DNA from: Lachnospiraceae bacterium
Lineage (GTDB): Bacteria; Bacillota; Clostridia; Lachnospirales; Lachnospiraceae
Reading direction: 5' to 3'
Length of the DNA stretch: 64,000 nt
Assembly: GCA_024399135.1 (NCBI GenBank)
Contig: JAKSHY010000012.1
Coordinates: 1 to 64,000, forward strand
Part shown: positions 8,756 to 17,807 of the stretch, piece by piece
Numbering within the stretch: the first letter of the stretch is position 1
Layout: every line of letters begins with the position of its first letter
Translations under genes and position numbers: made by a program
Notes under the pieces: generated by a model
Seen by the model: the letters and a program-made list of their open reading frames with translations, nothing else
What the model was told of the DNA's origin: nothing
Databases searched by the model: none

Positions 8756-10165
8756 TTATTTTTCCTTCCCAAGTTCTAATCCAATTTCAGCAAGCTTCTT
8801 CTCTGTTAAGCAGTATTTCTTCTTGAAAATCAAAACCGCAATAACCAGAACCACCATAGGTATAATTGTCATAGTCATTCTTAGTCCTATAACTGCAGTA
8901 TCTGAAGCCTTCACAACCTCTGTTACAACTTCATCTGTGGATGCTCCACCAATACTGAATACTGAAAGACAGATTGACGCTACCAGTGCCGCAATACCTG
9001 ATGCAAGCTTAACCACGAACGTCTGCATGGAGAATATTACTGATTCATCGCGTCTTTTGTTCTTCCACTCACCGTAGTCCACAGTATTAGCCAAAAATAT
9101 AGTTACAAGTACATTCAGTATTCCAACTGCTGCGTTAATGAAGAACGCAGGAATGAAAAGAATGTATATATTTTTCATTCTGGTAAGCGCAAGTCCAAGA
9201 AGAACCAGATATCCTGTCAGCGCACTGAAAATACTGATATAAAAGATTTTAATTGTATCCCAGAATCTTCTAAGAAGAGGGAATAGAATCATCATGGCAA
9301 TAATCTGCATTCCACCACTGAAGGTTGTGAATAATGTGTAATCATTCTGCCATGAAATGTTAGCAATATCATATTTAAAGAAATAAATAACCAGGTTATT
9401 AGTTATATAAACAGCCGTATTAACGAGTACTATCGCGATTACCATAGTCATCGCCTGGTCGTTTTGAATGAGAGCTCGGAACATATCCTTGACCGAAGCT
9501 GTCTTCATATCAACAGATGATTTTTCCTTAATTGTTACACAGGTAATAATCGTAAATATTATGAAAAGAACTGAAACAATAAGTGCGAGGTATTTAAAAC
9601 CTGTACGCTCGATAATTTTTGATGATGCATCCGCGCCTTCAATAGCTGTACCAATAGCCTTAACTGTAATGATTGCAACTATTGAAATAAGTGCAGAACC
9701 AACACCTGCACATGATCTTGCAAGCGCTGAAAGATTCTCTCTTTCTTTTCCTGAATTCGTGAATGCTGGAACCATCGACCAGTAAGGTATATCCATCATG
9801 GTATATGTTACGCCCCACAAAATATAGAAGACTGCTGCATAGATAACCACGCCGTTTCCATCAAGTGATGGTGGTGCAGCATATAGCAAGTACAGCATAA
9901 CTGCATTCGTTACAGTTCCAATAAGAAGCCATGGTCTGAATTTTCCCCATCTGGTTTTCGTCTTCGCAACTATGACTCCCATTATAGGATCATTAAACGC
10001 ATCAAAAATTCTGGCAACTAACAAAATCACACCCATAGCGAATGCACTAACACCCAGAATATCCTGATAATAGTAAAGTACGTAGCTGGCCGAGAGCATA
10101 TAAACCATGTCTTTTCCGACTGCTCCAAGTCCGTAAGAAACCTTCTCTTTTCCTGTCAATTTCAT
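8756..10165 (-). CDS. GPH-family (MelB-like) sugar:cation symporter
   Basis: A 469-residue protein with about 12 membrane helices. The start KEKVSYGLGAVGKDMVY and the DAFNDPIMG motif after the second helix are hallmarks of the glycoside-pentoside-hexuronide:cation symporters. FRPWLLIG follows, as in MelB. The neighbouring alpha- and beta-galactosidases suggest that it imports a galactoside. Translationally close to the genes on either side (18 and 5 bases). Confidence 0.92.
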   Translation of the reverse strand: MKLTGKEKVSYGLGAVGKDMVYMLSASYVLYYYQDILGVSAFAMGVILLVARIFDAFNDPIMGVIVAKTKTRWGKFRPWLLIGTVTNAVMLYLLYAAPPSLDGNGVVIYAAVFYILWGVTYTMMDIPYWSMVPAFTNSGKERENLSALARSCAGVGSALISIVAIITVKAIGTAIEGADASSKIIERTGFKYLALIVSVLFIIFTIITCVTIKEKSSVDMKTASVKDMFRALIQNDQAMTMVIAIVLVNTAVYITNNLVIYFFKYDIANISWQNDYTLFTTFSGGMQIIAMMILFPLLRRFWDTIKIFYISIFSALTGYLVLLGLALTRMKNIYILFIPAFFINAAVGILNVLVTIFLANTVDYGEWKNKRRDESVIFSMQTFVVKLASGIAALVASICLSVFSIGGASTDEVVTEVVKASDTAVIGLRMTMTIIPMVVLVIAVLIFKKKYCLTEKKLAEIGLELGKEK

Positions 10166-10183
10166 ATCCGTTCCCCCTAGTAA

Positions 10184-12586
10184 TTATGATAACACTGTTG
10201 TTGTAACCTTTATCCTGGTAGTAAAACCGTTCATTGCCTTAATAACGACAGTACCATTACCTGACACTCCTGTCGTTTTTATGTAACAGCCTCCCATACC
10301 ACCCTGAAGACTGATCGTTTTAGGTCCGATAATTTCTACTGATCCATCTGCTTCTATCTCGACCGGATCATTAAAGAAAGGTAATACGTTATCGTTGTCA
10401 TCAACTGCCTGCAACCTGATTGCAGCCACATCATAGCTTTCTTCCTCGGCCAAAGATACATGATCTATAGATGCCTTAATTTTCCAACTGGTCATCGGTT
10501 TAATGAAAAGTTCCTTAACTACTTCTCCATCCTTCAAAGCCTCCAAACGGTACGTTGTAGAACTGCCACCCCAGTCGCCAATGTAACGGTTGAAAAGTTC
10601 CACCGCGTCTGACATTTTCATATGATATCTTGCAATCAGTCCGAATGCCTTAAGACGCATTTTCCCAGACAGACCATAAAGACCAACTCTTGCAGTTTCA
10701 TTAAGAAGTGTTTTAACAGCCTCTGCCTGCTGATGGGGCATATTTTCGTTTTCTTCCAGTGCACTGCCTATATAATCATCTACAAGAATAGGACCGTGCT
10801 TTAAAAATTTGTATTTAGAATCAGACGGCTTATATTCTTTTATGAAAGTGTCATTCTTAAACATTCTGACAGAATCAGCATTGCTAAAAATATATATATC
10901 ACCACGATTGCTTCCTGGATGCTCGCCTATATCCATTGTGGAACTAAGCTCCAATACCGGTGTATCCTCCTGTTCACATGAATATACGTACGCTGCCATT
11001 TTAGGATTCCTGAACATATCCATAACCCCGTGATAGCAGATTCTGTCACCACTACCAAAATCCTTGTGAGTATTATAATCAAACATACACCAGCCGAAGC
11101 TTCCAGCAACTCCACTCGTTCCAGCCACACTGTTTAGAACATTCGCATGTCTTATTGCATGTTCTCTTCTATGTTCTTCCCAGTCGAAAGGTTTGGTTGG
11201 GTACATATGCCCGTTATATTCACTGATAAGATACGGTTTATTTTCATCAGGCGTTACCGCCATCTTCTTTTCACAGCCTGCATTATTTCCAGTATGCGAA
11301 AAATCATTATAGGTATAGACATCCTCCAAAAGACTGCCCTTCTTATAACAGCGAACACCTCCGGTTGGACGTGATGGATCAAGCTCGTGTGCAACTTTGT
11401 TAGTTCTTTCATAGAACTCATCATCATCTACTGACTCATTGATTCTGACTCCCCATAGAATAATTGATGTATGATTCCTGTATTGAAGTATCATATCCTC
11501 AGCGTTCTTAACTGCCTGATCTTTCCACTCACTATCTCCTATATGCTGCCATCCTGGTATTTCAGTGAATACCAAAAGGCCTAACTCATCACATCTGTCA
11601 ATGAAGTGATGTGACTGCGGGTAGTGGGATGTTCTTACAGCATTAACACCAAGCTCTTTTTTTAGAATATCAGCGTCAAGTCTCTGCATTGATTTTGGCA
11701 TGGCATATCCAACATATGCATAGCTCTGATGTCTGTTAAGACCTCTTATTAAAGTCTTTTTTCCATTCAGATAGAATCCATCTGGTTTGAATATGGCTTT
11801 TCTGTATCCAAATCGCACCTCATTTTCATCTATTACTTTTCCATCCTTTAATAGTTCTGTCTTAATATAATAAAGATTAGGATCATCGACATCCCACAGC
11901 TCTACTTCGCCAGTTTCCTGAGTTAGTGTGATTACTTCAGATGATACGGATGAAGTATTATCTAAAATTACATATTCTTCTTCACCATATTTTTTAAGAT
12001 ACTGTCTGACCTCAAGTTTTTCGTCCGGGTTGGCAATCTTGATTTCAGAAACAGTCGCCGTTTTCTTATGGTCACTTGAAATCTTAGTAGTTACGAACAC
12101 ATCATCAATGAAACTTTCTTCTTTGACCGTCAAATATACATCTCTATATATTCCACCATAGGTCATGTAATCGATAACAAAACCGAAAGGTGGAATATTG
12201 AGTGATTCTTCACTATTTACTCTGACAACAATGTCATTATCCTCTCCGAATTTAAGAATTTTGCTAAGATCAACCTTAAATGCTGTATAACCGCAGTGAT
12301 GTGTAGCCACGCTTATACCATTAACGAACACTTCACTATCATGAGCAATACCCTCGAAGGTAAGAAATATATTTTTCCCTTCCCATTTTTTCTTCGCATG
12401 AAGACGTCTTCTGTATGCACTAATCATCTGATATTCATGCTCATCAAAATAATGAAACGGAAGTTCCTTAACTGTATGAGGAATTCTTACCTTCTTAGCT
12501 TCCTTCCAGCTTTTTTCTTCTGTCAGCAGTTCATCGCAATATGAATCCAGGAACTGCCAGTCATTGTTTAAATACATTCTGTCCAT
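10184..12586 (-). CDS. GH2 beta-galactosidase
   Basis: An 800-residue family 2 glycosidase. The N-terminal sugar-binding domain (to about residue 155) is followed by an immunoglobulin-like domain and a TIM barrel. NAVRTSHYPQS and FTEIPGWQ are conserved. The acid/base is E384 in RINES and the nucleophile is E456 in LISEYNG. C-terminal beta domains follow to residue 800. There is no signal peptide. Paired with a GH36 enzyme and symporter it would complete breakdown of an imported mixed galactoside. Beta-glucuronidase or another GH2 specificity is possible but less likely from context. Confidence 0.9.
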   Translation of the reverse strand: MDRMYLNNDWQFLDSYCDELLTEEKSWKEAKKVRIPHTVKELPFHYFDEHEYQMISAYRRRLHAKKKWEGKNIFLTFEGIAHDSEVFVNGISVATHHCGYTAFKVDLSKILKFGEDNDIVVRVNSEESLNIPPFGFVIDYMTYGGIYRDVYLTVKEESFIDDVFVTTKISSDHKKTATVSEIKIANPDEKLEVRQYLKKYGEEEYVILDNTSSVSSEVITLTQETGEVELWDVDDPNLYYIKTELLKDGKVIDENEVRFGYRKAIFKPDGFYLNGKKTLIRGLNRHQSYAYVGYAMPKSMQRLDADILKKELGVNAVRTSHYPQSHHFIDRCDELGLLVFTEIPGWQHIGDSEWKDQAVKNAEDMILQYRNHTSIILWGVRINESVDDDEFYERTNKVAHELDPSRPTGGVRCYKKGSLLEDVYTYNDFSHTGNNAGCEKKMAVTPDENKPYLISEYNGHMYPTKPFDWEEHRREHAIRHANVLNSVAGTSGVAGSFGWCMFDYNTHKDFGSGDRICYHGVMDMFRNPKMAAYVYSCEQEDTPVLELSSTMDIGEHPGSNRGDIYIFSNADSVRMFKNDTFIKEYKPSDSKYKFLKHGPILVDDYIGSALEENENMPHQQAEAVKTLLNETARVGLYGLSGKMRLKAFGLIARYHMKMSDAVELFNRYIGDWGGSSTTYRLEALKDGEVVKELFIKPMTSWKIKASIDHVSLAEEESYDVAAIRLQAVDDNDNVLPFFNDPVEIEADGSVEIIGPKTISLQGGMGGCYIKTTGVSGNGTVVIKAMNGFTTRIKVTTTVLS

Positions 12587-12598
12587 TGCTTCGCCCCC

Positions 12599-13162
12599 CT
12601 ATTTTCGAATTCCAATTATTAATATACTTACAACCTCATTAAGTGCATCCTGATACGAAAGTCTGTTTCTTTTTAATATGTCGCGCTGAAAGAATTGCTC
12701 CAGGGATGCTTCAAGCATCATCTTGACTAAAGAAAGATTAACATCGCGTATCACACCTTCTTCTTTTCCTTTTTCAAGTAATGCCATCGTACCTTCCCAT
12801 CCATTTTCAAGTCTTGTTTCGACCTGCTTATAAATCTTAGGGTACTTGTCCTTAAGAACATAGAGCTGCCCAAAGTCTATATCTTTGTAACTGTCGGGCA
12901 TAACTGCCAGGATAGCCTCTATCTTCTCGATGGTCGAAAGTGATTCATTAAGAATAATTCTTTCTTCACTTTCCTTAATAGCGTCGAAAAGATAATCAAC
13001 CATCGAAAGAAAAAGCTCGTTCTTGTCATTAAAAACTGTGTAGATGGTTTTCTTGCTCATTCCAAGGCTCTTCGCAAGATCATCCATAGTAAATTTAATT
13101 CCCTTGTTCTTAAAAACTTTAATAGTTGCTTCTAAAATCTGACTCTTTATATCCATGTGCAC
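12599..13162 (-). CDS. TetR-family regulator of the galactoside operon
   Basis: A 187-residue TetR-type repressor. The helix-turn-helix occupies residues 27-50 with LAKSLGMSKKTIYTVF, and the C-terminal helices would bind a ligand. It is the first gene of the operon, only 12 bases before the beta-galactosidase. A 28-bp palindrome sits on the likely transcription start. It therefore probably represses itself and the whole operon until an inducing sugar or derivative is bound; the ligand is unknown. Confidence 0.9.
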   Translation of the reverse strand: MHMDIKSQILEATIKVFKNKGIKFTMDDLAKSLGMSKKTIYTVFNDKNELFLSMVDYLFDAIKESEERIILNESLSTIEKIEAILAVMPDSYKDIDFGQLYVLKDKYPKIYKQVETRLENGWEGTMALLEKGKEEGVIRDVNLSLVKMMLEASLEQFFQRDILKRNRLSYQDALNEVVSILIIGIRK

Positions 13163-13214
13163 CCCAAATTTTTAACCAATCCCTATTTTATTGCGATGTT
13201 CCTTATGCATCGTT

Positions 13215-13242
13215 GGAAACTATTTTTTAATTTTTAGTTTCC
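13215..13242. promoter_or_regulatory. palindromic operator before tetR
   Basis: GGAAACTA at 13215-13222 and its exact complement TAGTTTCC at 13235-13242 are separated by 12 A/T bases. The site lies just downstream of the -10 box on the minus strand, where a bound TetR dimer would block transcription. Confidence 0.6.
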
Positions 13243-13250
13243 TTGAGGTA

Positions 13251-13280
13251 ATTTTAACATATCTCATATTTTTTTGACAA
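13251..13280 (-). promoter_or_regulatory. promoter of the galactoside operon
   Basis: On the minus strand TTGTCA (13280-13275) and TAAAAT (13256-13251) are spaced by 18 bases, about 90 bases upstream of the TetR start and directly ahead of the palindromic operator. Confidence 0.6.
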
Positions 13281-13293
13281 CTCTATTCTAAAT

Positions 13294-13327
13294 AAAAAAA
13301 GCCTTTCACTGATTATCCAGTGAAAGG
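13294..13327 (-). terminator. terminator after the PilZ gene
   Basis: CCTTTCACTG (13302-13311) pairs with CAGTGAAAGG (13318-13327), followed on the minus strand by seven T residues. The hairpin includes the last codons and stop of the PilZ gene. Confidence 0.85.
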
Positions 13328-13971
13328 TTTTTCTTACTGTAAAGTCTTTTCATGAATCCATACAGGCGGAAGTCTTTATTTTCCTCCATTATCTTGCAGC
13401 CAACGAAAAGATTACCCGACCTCTCCGTCGTTCTGGTTATTGTACAGCCAACACGTATATTAAACTGCTTTTCATCAATACTGTCTGTGAAGGTCACAAT
13501 GAGCTGCTTGGATGTCGGAGCAAATGATTTAGGTGCATGAAAAGATATGCCTATATCACTAATATCGTGCACAAGTATCTCTACACCTTTTTCTTTCCGG
13601 CCATCAAAAACTTCGGCCTTCACCTGAATTATTACACGCTCGTGCAGACGTCTTTCGTCTGGCTTGGCGATATGGTTATATCCGCTGGTTTTAAGACAGT
13701 AAAGCGTTTTATCTTTTCTTTCGACTGTCGTAAGTTCTACATTTTTCCACGAAACACGCTGCTTACTTTGGTTGTTCGTGAACACGTTACAATTCACATC
13801 CACCTTGTTCGTGACATTGATTGTAAGCGGGCTTCCATTATGCATGTATGGAGTCACATAAGCGGATGATTCATCATAGTCGACAACGACTGATGAAAAC
13901 TCAATCTTCTGATCACCCCATATAAGTTGAATTATTATCTGTTGGTCCCTTAACAGGTCTGTTAATTTCAT
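13306..13971 (-). CDS. PilZ-domain c-di-GMP receptor
   Basis: A 221-residue cytoplasmic protein with an N-terminal YcgR-like domain (about residues 1-100) and a C-terminal PilZ domain. The c-di-GMP contacts are visible: RRLHER (R108 and R112, the RxxxR motif) and D136-I-S-D-I-G141 (DxSxxG). It should bind c-di-GMP and transmit the signal to motility or surface functions. Its start lies inside the end of the upstream membrane-protein gene (59-base overlap), implying translational coupling. Two GGDEF genes in the window could supply or respond to the ligand. Confidence 0.88.
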   Translation of the reverse strand: MKLTDLLRDQQIIIQLIWGDQKIEFSSVVVDYDESSAYVTPYMHNGSPLTINVTNKVDVNCNVFTNNQSKQRVSWKNVELTTVERKDKTLYCLKTSGYNHIAKPDERRLHERVIIQVKAEVFDGRKEKGVEILVHDISDIGISFHAPKSFAPTSKQLIVTFTDSIDEKQFNIRVGCTITRTTERSGNLFVGCKIMEENKDFRLYGFMKRLYSKKNLSLDNQ

Positions 13972-14806
13972 TGTTTCTTATCATCTCTTTTCTTGTTGTT
14001 TTAAGCTGACTCATATTCGGGTCCCTTTTCACCTTCTTAGGTGTAAATAAATGGAGTATCCTGCTATGATGCACTAAAAATATCGCAACTACCATATAGA
14101 CATGTGCGAAAAAGGTGCTGACAAGCACTCCATTAGATTTTAAAAGATACTTATATCTAAAACCAAAATAGCACATAAGTGCAGTATATGAAAGTCCTAA
14201 AAGCATAATAGGAAGCTGCCTTAGTGCATTCTTCATAGTCCTTACGAAATCCTTAAAGGACGCGTCGAAATAAATAAATCGGCCAACCATAAGACCTAAG
14301 AAATACATTATGAATCCATCGTAATTAGGATTTTCATAAATATATTTGATATACAGAAAAATCATAATTACATAGATCATTCCGATTACTCTTAGTGCGC
14401 CACGCTCATCATGATTAATTCTCTTAAGCGGAATAATGAAATGATCGAATAAGTTATTCATAACTATTGAAATAACTATCATTAGCAATAACAAAAAATC
14501 CTTATTCGAGTCCCAGAACGCTCTATAGTCAGGTTCAACCAAAAACCTGTCCAGAAGATAATAGACTGACAGGAACGAAAGAATCGATGCTCCTGACATC
14601 ACTATTCCATAGAATCGCTGCACCGTGTTATGAAGAGAATTACTATAAGCCTTTTTTCGATGAACTTCTGGAACTTTAAGCGATACTATCTTTTCGTATA
14701 AAACTATTATCAGCATGCATACTATCGCGCCGGCCAATGCCAGAAGGAAGAAGAAAAGCATATCCTTCCATGCGAGGTAATGATCTAAATATTCTTCGAA
14801 TGTCAT
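13913..14806 (-). CDS. polytopic membrane protein coupled to PilZ
   Basis: ATG at 14806 is chosen because GGAG lies six bases before it; a TTG 12 bases earlier also keeps the frame. The 297-residue protein has about seven to eight membrane helices and short basic loops. The C-terminal 50 residues are cytoplasmic and basic. No catalytic motif is visible. The overlap with the PilZ gene suggests that the two act together, perhaps as a c-di-GMP-controlled membrane device, but the function is unknown. Confidence 0.7.
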   Translation of the reverse strand: MTFEEYLDHYLAWKDMLFFFLLALAGAIVCMLIIVLYEKIVSLKVPEVHRKKAYSNSLHNTVQRFYGIVMSGASILSFLSVYYLLDRFLVEPDYRAFWDSNKDFLLLLMIVISIVMNNLFDHFIIPLKRINHDERGALRVIGMIYVIMIFLYIKYIYENPNYDGFIMYFLGLMVGRFIYFDASFKDFVRTMKNALRQLPIMLLGLSYTALMCYFGFRYKYLLKSNGVLVSTFFAHVYMVVAIFLVHHSRILHLFTPKKVKRDPNMSQLKTTRKEMIRNNEINRPVKGPTDNNSTYMG

Positions 14807-14836
14807 TTCAATCTCCAAATAATCTTTTCTGATGAT

Positions 14837-14846
14837 ATTATACCAC
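14837..14846 (-). promoter_or_regulatory. extended -10 promoter of the membrane/PilZ operon
   Basis: On the minus strand GTGGTATAAT gives a perfect TATAAT with the TGN extension, about 30 bases upstream of the start at 14806. A TTGTCA lies 14 bases before it, closer than usual, so the extended -10 probably carries the promoter. Confidence 0.5.
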
Positions 14847-15007
14847 TTTTTTTAGTTGACAACTTATAACTTGTTAACATTGCTTCTCGACACCATTATT
14901 CATCAATTTCACGTCTGTTGGCTTTTATTGTGGATACTATATTTCACAAGAGATTACTCTTGGTTTCCTATCATTCGTTAATGTGTCTATTTTCAGAGTT
15001 CCATCTT

Positions 15008-15340
15008 TCTGACCCACCTTCGATTTCTTCGTGCGGGTCTATTTCTCATGACCCCGACTTTCTGACCCACCTATTTTCCCTTCGCGTTGGTTTAATTCTC
15101 ATGCTCTCGTCGTTCTGACCCACCTTCGATTTCTTCGTGCGGGTCTAATTCTCATGCTCTCGTCGTTCTGACCCAACTTTTTTTCTTCGTGTGGGTCTAT
15201 TTCTCATACTCTCGTCGTTCTGACCCAACTTCGATTTCTTCGCGTGGGTCTATTTCTCATGCTCTCGTCGTTCTGACCCACCTTCTTTTTCTTCGTGCGG
15301 GTCTAATTCTCATAGACCCGCTTTTCTGGCCCACTCAATA
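15008..15340. repeat. tandem array of 52-53 bp hairpin-forming repeats
   Basis: The marker GACCCA recurs at 15011, 15064, 15117, 15170, 15222 and 15275, and as GGCCCA at 15328, so the period is 53, 53, 53, 52, 53 and 53 bases. Each unit contains GACCCAC, then about a dozen T/C-rich bases, then a variant of GTGCGGGTC, which pairs with it as a short hairpin; ATTTCTCATGCTCTCGTCG fills the rest. A period of 53 is not a multiple of three and no start or stop is shared, so it is non-coding. It lies in a 690-base gap between the membrane protein and the XRE gene. Confidence 0.9.
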
Positions 15341-15417
15341 TAGGCAACTGACTATCCTTGTTGTCATATATCTGTTATTGTATATACAAAACTGGTCATA
15401 GATTTATTACTAACGAA

Positions 15418-15453
15418 GGAGTGGATTATCCTTTTTAGAGGATAATCCACTCC
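15418..15453. terminator. perfect 14-bp inverted repeat (possible terminator)
   Basis: GGAGTGGATTATCC and GGATAATCCACTCC form a 14-bp stem with an eight-base loop, downstream of the XRE gene at 15505. No T-run follows on either strand, so it may be a transcription end of unusual form, a processing site or an element boundary. Confidence 0.45.
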
Positions 15454-15455
15454 CT

Positions 15456-15497
15456 TACATTCAATCCTTGTACCAGAATATAGCTTTAGCGAATAAA
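15456..15497. repeat. 42-bp direct repeat, left copy
   Basis: Matches 18587-18628 at 38 of 42 positions. The right copy covers the last codons and stop of the flavoprotein gene (Phe-Ile-Arg-stop). The left copy keeps the same four codons with only a synonymous change in Arg (CGC for AGA). It therefore looks like the displaced tail of the same gene, as left by an integration or a duplication. Confidence 0.75.
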
Positions 15498-15504
15498 AAT
15501 ATTT

Positions 15505-15816
15505 CTAAGCAGCTTTTACTATCCTAATGTAATATTCCTTTAGCCTTATGCTGAGATCACTGACATTTCTAGTTTCTTCATTCTTTCTACTGCCACAGAC
15601 AATGTAGTCCATCGGAACCTTAAATAATTCACTTAATGCATATAGGTTATCTACAGTCGGCATACTAGTTCCATCAAGCCAATGATAGATACCTTGTACA
15701 CAAGATAGATTCAAATATTCTTGTATCTGCTTGACCGATATATTCTTTTGTTTCATTATTTCCCGGAGACGTTCCCCGGTACGTTGCTTGTCTATTGTAG
15801 GAAACATGATATTCAT
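15505..15816 (-). CDS. XRE-family helix-turn-helix regulator
   Basis: A 103-residue protein with a Cro/C1-type helix-turn-helix at residues 12-65: the segments LREIMKQKNISVKQIQEYL and IYHWLDGTSMPTVDNLYALS are typical. The short C-terminal tail holds a basic helix. It starts two bases after the Rpn-type nuclease gene ends and is probably cotranscribed with it, so it may control that gene. Confidence 0.85.
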   Translation of the reverse strand: MNIMFPTIDKQRTGERLREIMKQKNISVKQIQEYLNLSCVQGIYHWLDGTSMPTVDNLYALSELFKVPMDYIVCGSRKNEETRNVSDLSIRLKEYYIRIVKAA

Positions 15817-15818
15817 TA

Positions 15819-16730
15819 TTATACTGACGCAAATGCTATTTTCTGAATTTCCAACAGCCGATTATTATCAACCAAGTCCATTGAAATACTTTTTCTTACT
15901 ATGTCAAAGGAAACACCATTGGCAAAAAGACTTAGTGCAGTTTTTTCAAGTTCTGTACGCTTTAATTCTTGAGAGGGAGTTTCTTCAATCTTTCCGCCCA
16001 TGATACTCACCAGCCTTTCTTCATTATCATTTCCATTTGTAATATGTTTAATAATTCTATTTATATACCCCATTATATCGAATATCTCATCCGCCGACAA
16101 TTCTTTGTTTTTATACAATTCTATCAATGCATCTTTAAAATATTCCAAATCTGACAAAGCTACTGATATATCATTAGTGTCGCCTGATAACATTTCTTTT
16201 TCATATCTCGTCATATAAAACGGAATATAAGGGATTAATCTATCTTTAATTATGTCTTCTTTCTTATACTCTTTTAGAATAATATTTTTGCTATTGTATG
16301 TAATTGATTCGTGGTTAGGAAATTTAAATGTAATTTCTGTATATTGCGGAGTGTTATTATTGCTCTTTACGTAAATAACAGCATATTGTGGCATATTTAG
16401 CACAACTTTACCATTTTCCCAAACGGCAGTATTTCTTGCAGTCAAAAAGGCATATTCTGCAATTCGAATTGCCATTGTGCCATCTTCGTAGCTTTGACAT
16501 TCAATAAGATATGTATCTCCACATATTTCCATAAACAAATCCGAGTCTCTTTCTTCAATTTCATCCGAAACAGAATTTTCAATATAGTTATCTGTAGATA
16601 AAACTGTAGGAATTGTGTTTAATGGATATTGTTTGTTGAATATTTTGTTAATTATAGACACAAACAGTCTTTTGTGACTGCTTTTAAGTGTTTTAAAAAC
16701 TGTATCATAATCCCTATTATGCTTCGGCAT
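15819..16730 (-). CDS. Rpn-family PD-(D/E)XK nuclease (transposase-related)
   Basis: A 303-residue protein of the Rpn/PD-(D/E)XK nuclease-transposase family, which stimulates recA-independent recombination in the members studied. It begins NRDYDTVFK with a KSSHKRLFVSIIN segment. The active site is D-S-D-L-F-M-E (about residues 64-70) and the E-C-Q-S strand at about 77-80, where Q replaces the usual lysine, as in many Rpn proteins. The C-terminal half is helical. Two truncated tails of similar proteins lie at 22670 and 26582. Confidence 0.8.
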   Translation of the reverse strand: MPKHNRDYDTVFKTLKSSHKRLFVSIINKIFNKQYPLNTIPTVLSTDNYIENSVSDEIEERDSDLFMEICGDTYLIECQSYEDGTMAIRIAEYAFLTARNTAVWENGKVVLNMPQYAVIYVKSNNNTPQYTEITFKFPNHESITYNSKNIILKEYKKEDIIKDRLIPYIPFYMTRYEKEMLSGDTNDISVALSDLEYFKDALIELYKNKELSADEIFDIMGYINRIIKHITNGNDNEERLVSIMGGKIEETPSQELKRTELEKTALSLFANGVSFDIVRKSISMDLVDNNRLLEIQKIAFASV

Positions 16731-16785
16731 TTATTACTCCCCACTCGTCATCAAAAATGCTATATTACTAAAAGATTCTCGAACA

Positions 16786-16833
16786 AAAAATCCTCTCTTA
16801 GAATTATTTCTATAAATAATACTAAGAGAGGAT
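16786..16833 (-). terminator. terminator after the NERD gene
   Basis: TCCTCTCTTAG (16791-16801) pairs with CTAAGAGAGGA (16822-16832), with further A/T pairs inside. Six T residues follow on the minus strand. Confidence 0.85.
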
Positions 16834-16880
16834 TCATATATTGTCATTGGACTTGTAGTATAATAAAAGTCTAAAATAAA

Positions 16881-17753
16881 TTATATATTTTCCACGTATC
16901 TGCATTTAGGATATGTGCTACACCCATAAAACTCATTACCAACATGTTTTCCTTTTTGAGCTACTCTCAATACAAGTTTTGACCCACATCTTGGGCACAT
17001 CTTATCAGAATTTACTACTGTGTTTCGCCTTTTAGTTAATATATCCTCTTCTTTTACCCTATATCTGTTATTTATATTTTCTATATGCTTCTGCTTGGTT
17101 GCATAATCTACTTCTGTATATGGTTTTAAAAAATCATATATCCGCTCAATCGTTTCATTCGAAAAAACAGTCCCCTTTGCATTATCATAAAGACTAATTT
17201 CACTTGCGACCTCATACCTATTAATAACTTTTACAAGAGGATTCGTATTACATATTTGCTTAAGTACACATCTATCCGAAAAAACGATTAATGAAAATGG
17301 AGTAAAATCATAATTAAATTCTGACTTCAGTAGGTTAACTAAACACTTTATATGAGTTCGATTCTGCATTATCGGATTGTAAAAATGCTCTTTGTGAACC
17401 TTCCTCCCTGCATTAAGTGTTTGCGTCCACATACTGTTAGCTTCATTTCCAAATATCCATCCACTATAATTCTTACTCTCAAGTACATAAATCCCAGATT
17501 TATAAATCATTATCATATCAACTTCAGATGTCTTCCCTGAAGTTTGAGGAAGGTAGCAGTTAAATAAAAACTTTGCTCCTAACCTCTCATAGTTCATAAG
17601 TCTTTTATATGTATGATATTCTCCAATAGCTCCTTTATTTGTCCAAAGGCTACTAAGTGCGGTCTTCTTGTCCTTATAGTAGGTTGTCTTTCTATACTCT
17701 GAGGCCTTTTTGCAATAGATCAAAAAACATATAAGTATAATAATTAACAGCAT
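16881..17753 (-). CDS. membrane-anchored NERD nuclease with zinc ribbon
   Basis: A 290-residue protein. Residues 2-14 are a membrane anchor. A NERD domain (about 35-160) carries AIGEYHTYKRL, SEVDMIM and VLESKNYSG; the glutamate, aspartate and E-S-K residues form a PD-(D/E)XK-type site. The C-terminus is a topoisomerase-type zinc ribbon, CPRCGSKL to CSTYPKC. NERD proteins are thought to act on DNA and are common near defence and mobile genes, but this one's role is unknown. Confidence 0.85.
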   Translation of the reverse strand: MLLIIILICFLIYCKKASEYRKTTYYKDKKTALSSLWTNKGAIGEYHTYKRLMNYERLGAKFLFNCYLPQTSGKTSEVDMIMIYKSGIYVLESKNYSGWIFGNEANSMWTQTLNAGRKVHKEHFYNPIMQNRTHIKCLVNLLKSEFNYDFTPFSLIVFSDRCVLKQICNTNPLVKVINRYEVASEISLYDNAKGTVFSNETIERIYDFLKPYTEVDYATKQKHIENINNRYRVKEEDILTKRRNTVVNSDKMCPRCGSKLVLRVAQKGKHVGNEFYGCSTYPKCRYVENI

Positions 17754-17807
17754 ATAAAAACACCTTTAAAATGCATTTTCCAATAAAACAGTACTTACTT
17801 CTATAAA

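Noticed and set aside
15008-15340. CRISPR array
   Set aside because: The full 52-53 bp unit is repeated without unique spacers, and no cas genes are present.
14918-15401. Open plus-strand frames across the repeat array
   Set aside because: The 53-base period shifts the frame every unit and no ribosome site or family is visible, so they are by-products of the repeats.
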